From Nostoc flagelliforme FACHB-838 (GTDB taxonomy: Bacteria; Cyanobacteriota; Cyanobacteriia; Cyanobacteriales; Nostocaceae): 64,000 bases of DNA. Under the pieces are notes generated by a model that did no database searches, was not told the DNA's origin, and saw only the letters and a list, made by a program, of their open reading frames with translations. Shown here in pieces: positions 61,842-64,000 of this stretch; within the stretch, counting starts at the first letter, position 1, and each line of letters starts with the position of its first letter. The stretch spans positions 32,076 through 96,075 of the forward strand of contig NZ_JACJSI010000021.1 of NCBI RefSeq assembly GCF_014698065.1, read 5' to 3'. The position numbers were made by a program, and so were the translations under genes.

Positions 61842-62798
61842 TCAATTTTGAGTTGTCTGCAACGCTAATAACCCAGCACCGTAAGCAGGTTCATACCTCG
61901 GAAAAATCACCTTTACATTAGGAAACTTCTTAACAAGAGACGCTGCAAATCTTTCATGGATCTTGCATCTACCCCGCCATACAGTTCCTGTTGTGACTAC
62001 TTCTAAAACTGAGTCAGCACTAAAAATCGCATCTATTATTGTAGATGTAGCTTTTACTAACTCTTTTACAGCATCATCAATTATGATATTCGCTACTATA
62101 TCACCTGACGCTGCTGCAAAATCTACAACTGATGCTAAAGCTGCTATCTGTTTAACTCCCCATTCTCGGCGATATACTACTTCTATTAAATCTTCTATAC
62201 TTTCCAAATCGAGATGCTGTTTGAAGCCCTCTATCAAACTTGTTGATATTTCCCGTCCATCATAAGATTTTAATGCTGCATTCATGCCTGCGATCGCAAT
62301 TTTATAAGCGCTACCTTCATCTCCTAAAATATACCCCCAGCCGCCGACTCGCTTAGTATGTCCTTCATGATTTAGACCGAAAACTATCGAACCAGTACCA
62401 GCTGCAACCACAATTCCTACAGGCTGACCAATTCCACCAACTAAAGCAATTAAAGCATCGTTACAAATTACAATATTGGCTGGTTGTAATGCCCAAGTAA
62501 TAGGCAATTTATTATTCTGTAACTCTTTAACTAAACCTTTCACTACTTCGATATCTGTTGCACGACCTACACCTGCTAAACCCAAACATATCGCATCAAT
62601 ATTCACAGTATTTGTAATTATTGCTGCCTCAACCGCATTTTTAATTGCAGATTGAATAGATTGTAGAGTGGCTTCGATACCTATACTCTGATAATTAGAT
62701 GGGCCTGCTTCAGCACGACCTAGCACTAGATGCAAATCATCCATCAAGATACAAACAGTCTTGCTACCGCCGCCATCTATTCCTAAAACGTAACTCAT
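61842..62798 (-). CDS. N-acetylglucosamine-kinase-like BadF/BcrD-type ATPase
   Basis: From ATG 62798 the protein is 318 residues; TTG at 62807 is less likely. Actin-fold sugar-kinase motifs: YVLGIDGGGSKTVCILMD (phosphate-1), ICLGLAGVGR, NIVICNDALIALVGG, GIVVAAGTGSIVFG (phosphate-2) and GWGYILGDEGSAYKIAI. This is the NAGK arrangement, phosphorylating free GlcNAc or related amino sugars. It follows the AmpG-like permease gene on the same strand with 14 bp between, which supports a muropeptide or amino-sugar recycling role. Confidence 0.88.
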   Translation of the reverse strand: MSYVLGIDGGGSKTVCILMDDLHLVLGRAEAGPSNYQSIGIEATLQSIQSAIKNAVEAAIITNTVNIDAICLGLAGVGRATDIEVVKGLVKELQNNKLPITWALQPANIVICNDALIALVGGIGQPVGIVVAAGTGSIVFGLNHEGHTKRVGGWGYILGDEGSAYKIAIAGMNAALKSYDGREISTSLIEGFKQHLDLESIEDLIEVVYRREWGVKQIAALASVVDFAAASGDIVANIIIDDAVKELVKATSTIIDAIFSADSVLEVVTTGTVWRGRCKIHERFAASLVKKFPNVKVIFPRYEPAYGAGLLALQTTQN

Positions 62799-62812
62799 GG
62801 ATTGCAATAATC

Positions 62813-63620
62813 TTAATTAATTTGATACTTCAGTTCTTCTTTCAAAGGAATAAAAAATAGAGCAATCATCCCAGGAATGGTCAGCAAACAAACCAAGACA
62901 AAAAATAGTGGATAGCCAAGTTCTTTCTGTAAATAACCGCTAACTAATCCGGGTAACATCATTCCTAAAGCCATAATGCCAGTAGATATGGCAAAATGAG
63001 AAGTTTTATATTCACCTTGGCAAATATACATTAAATAAACACTAAAAGCTGTAAATCCAAAACCATAGCCAAATTGCTCCAAGGAAACCAAGGGATACAC
63101 TAATGTTAGTGAAGGCTTAGTATAAGCCATATATACGTAAAAAATATCAGGTAAATTCAATGCTAAAGCCATAGGGAATAAACATTTTTTTAATCCATAT
63201 CTAGAAATTAGCAAGCCTCCTAAAATTCCTCCACAGATTAAGGATATTACCCCAAATGTCCCGTAGACTAATCCGACATCTGATGTTGATAGCCCTAAAC
63301 CACCTACTTCTGGTTTGTCCAATAAAAATAAAGAAGCTATCTTGACAAGCATTGCTTCGCCAAGTCTGTAGAGCAAGATAAATGCTAAAATATTTATAAT
63401 TTTATCTTGAGCAAAATATGAGTTAATGATAGACCAAAAGGGGATCTTTTCTGTAGGCTTTAGCTGTTGTTTGTTATCTGATTCAGGTAAGGGTAAAAAT
63501 AGGCGGTGAGAAATAAACAAGATTGCTAAAATTAAAGCTGAGAAGCCAATAGCTATAGTCCAGCTTAAAGGAATATTATTGAGAGATAGTTCAAGCCGAC
63601 CTGCTAAGACTACTAAGAGG
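62813..63620 (-). pseudogene. AmpG-like MFS permease, 5' end lost to an IS insertion
   Basis: The C-terminal two-thirds of a permease is readable: about seven membrane helices, with EQFGYGFGFTAFSVYLMYI and TGIMALGMMLPGLVSGYLQ typical of AmpG/PAT-type muropeptide transporters. The frame continues upstream of any start as LLVVLAGRLELSLNNIPLSW and then meets the insertion-sequence end near 63620. The N-terminal half must lie beyond the element. No frameshift is seen, so the insertion appears recent. With the downstream GlcNAc-kinase-like gene it would form a sugar-recycling operon, whose transcription is now probably broken. Confidence 0.8.
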
Positions 63621-64000
63621 ATGTTTTAAAAGTCGAAGCGAGTTAAAAATTATGCCAGTCGCCTGACCATAATCCGGATCATCGCAATGTAAATAAAAGT
63701 CTCAGAGGTTTCTGGTAGTCGTTCATAATCTTTACTTAAACGTCGACACCAGTTAAGCCAACCAAAAGTTCGCTCAACAACCCAGCGCTTTGGTAAATGG
63801 ACAAAACCTTTCTTTTCCAATGGTCGAAGCACAATTTCCACAATCCAGCGAAACATATCCATCACCCAACGCATAAATTCTTCACCACGGTATCCGCCGT
63901 CCATCCAAATAAGATTTAAACGTTTTACCTGACTGCCTGTATTGTGAACTCGGTTGAGAACTTTTTTCGCTCCTTCTCGTTCTGGAAGACTGGCTGAGGT
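63618..64000 (-). mobile_element. IS5-type insertion sequence, 3' part, runs off the window
   Basis: One end lies around 63618-63625 (GAGGATGTTTTAAAAGTCG), where the permease frame stops. The transposase reads leftwards on the minus strand and continues beyond position 64000. The precise terminal repeat and target duplication need the other end. Confidence 0.8.
63650..64000 (-). CDS. IS5-family transposase, C-terminal part
   Basis: The frame is open from the window end to TAA at 63650-63652. It reads LPEREGAKKVLNRVHN, then RLNLIWMDGGYRGEEFMRWV (the catalytic Asp in MDGGY), PKRWVVERTFGWLNWCRRLSKDYERLPE (the catalytic Glu in VERTFGW, with the Y-(2)-R-(3)-E-like spacing of IS4/IS5 DDE enzymes) and a C-terminal helix IYIAMIRIMVRRL. 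It is partial because the N-terminus lies outside the window. Confidence 0.92.
   Translation of the reverse strand, partial: TSASLPEREGAKKVLNRVHNTGSQVKRLNLIWMDGGYRGEEFMRWVMDMFRWIVEIVLRPLEKKGFVHLPKRWVVERTFGWLNWCRRLSKDYERLPETSETFIYIAMIRIMVRRLA

Noticed and set aside
1..64000. tRNA, rRNA, tmRNA or RNase P RNA genes
   Set aside because: Gaps were read by eye on both strands and none showed recognisable cloverleaf or conserved RNA sequence; a covariance-model scan would be decisive.

Overview
The window reads as chromosome of a filamentous, probably heterocyst-forming cyanobacterium of the Nostoc/Anabaena type. Evidence: HIP1 octamers (GCGATCGC) are frequent on both strands; there is a desC-desA-desB acyl-lipid desaturase cluster, a one-helix high-light-inducible (Hli) protein, Ycf23/DUF561, DUF1816 and LabA-like NYN proteins; and the short tandem repeats and palindromes typical of Nostoc intergenic DNA are abundant. 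No rRNA, tRNA or CRISPR array was recognised by eye.

Layout. 1-8 kb: a 5'-truncated Ser/Thr kinase with tandem repeats, an ATP-grasp ligase, an SDR oxidoreductase, a small conserved protein and the magnesium channel MgtE. 8-12 kb: a large PA14x3 / Calx-beta x2 / sugar-dehydrogenase-like protein. 12-16.5 kb (minus strand): a probable operon of a TIGR04283-type glycosyltransferase, two overlapping TVP38/VTT membrane proteins and a mercuric-reductase-like flavoprotein. 16.6-17 kb holds two gene relics (cupin, aldehyde dehydrogenase). 17-21.5 kb: a cyclase-family hydrolase and a PAS/GAF histidine kinase. 22.3-30.2 kb: a dynamin-like GTPase, an Rpn-type nuclease, a 991-residue Hsp70/SrfB-like ATPase and an unknown 363-residue protein, the least explained module here. 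30-39 kb: Hli protein, cytochrome b561-like protein, solitary D12 DNA methylase, GAF protein, methyltransferase, Ycf23, DegT aminotransferase, FetB-like permease, and a PD-(D/E)XK protein next to an HNH endonuclease. 39-47 kb: a repeat-bearing membrane protein, a divergent SucC/SucD pair, an OmpR-type two-component system and a NYN protein. 47-51 kb: desB, desA and desC. 51-61 kb: a PLP lyase, an alpha/beta hydrolase, rlmB and mrnC, a STAS protein, carA, a retropepsin-like protease and trpD. 61-64 kb: a dienelactone hydrolase, an N-acetylglucosamine-kinase-like protein and an AmpG-like permease whose 5' part is cut by an IS5-type element running off the end.

Themes. (1) Repeats have entered coding sequence several times: kinase linker, histidine-kinase ATPase domain, glycine-rich linker of the 39-41 kb gene, RlmB N-terminus. 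(2) Non-autonomous foldback (MITE-like) elements with recognisable inverted termini, and in two cases direct flanking repeats, sit between genes. (3) Gene decay is visible as relics of a cupin, an aldehyde dehydrogenase and a DJ-1/PfpI protein, and as the IS-broken permease. (4) The most novel-looking biology is the dynamin-like GTPase plus SrfB-like Hsp70 module, and a SucCD pair that lacks the catalytic histidine of succinyl-CoA synthetase. All functional calls rest on hand-read motifs; no database search was run.
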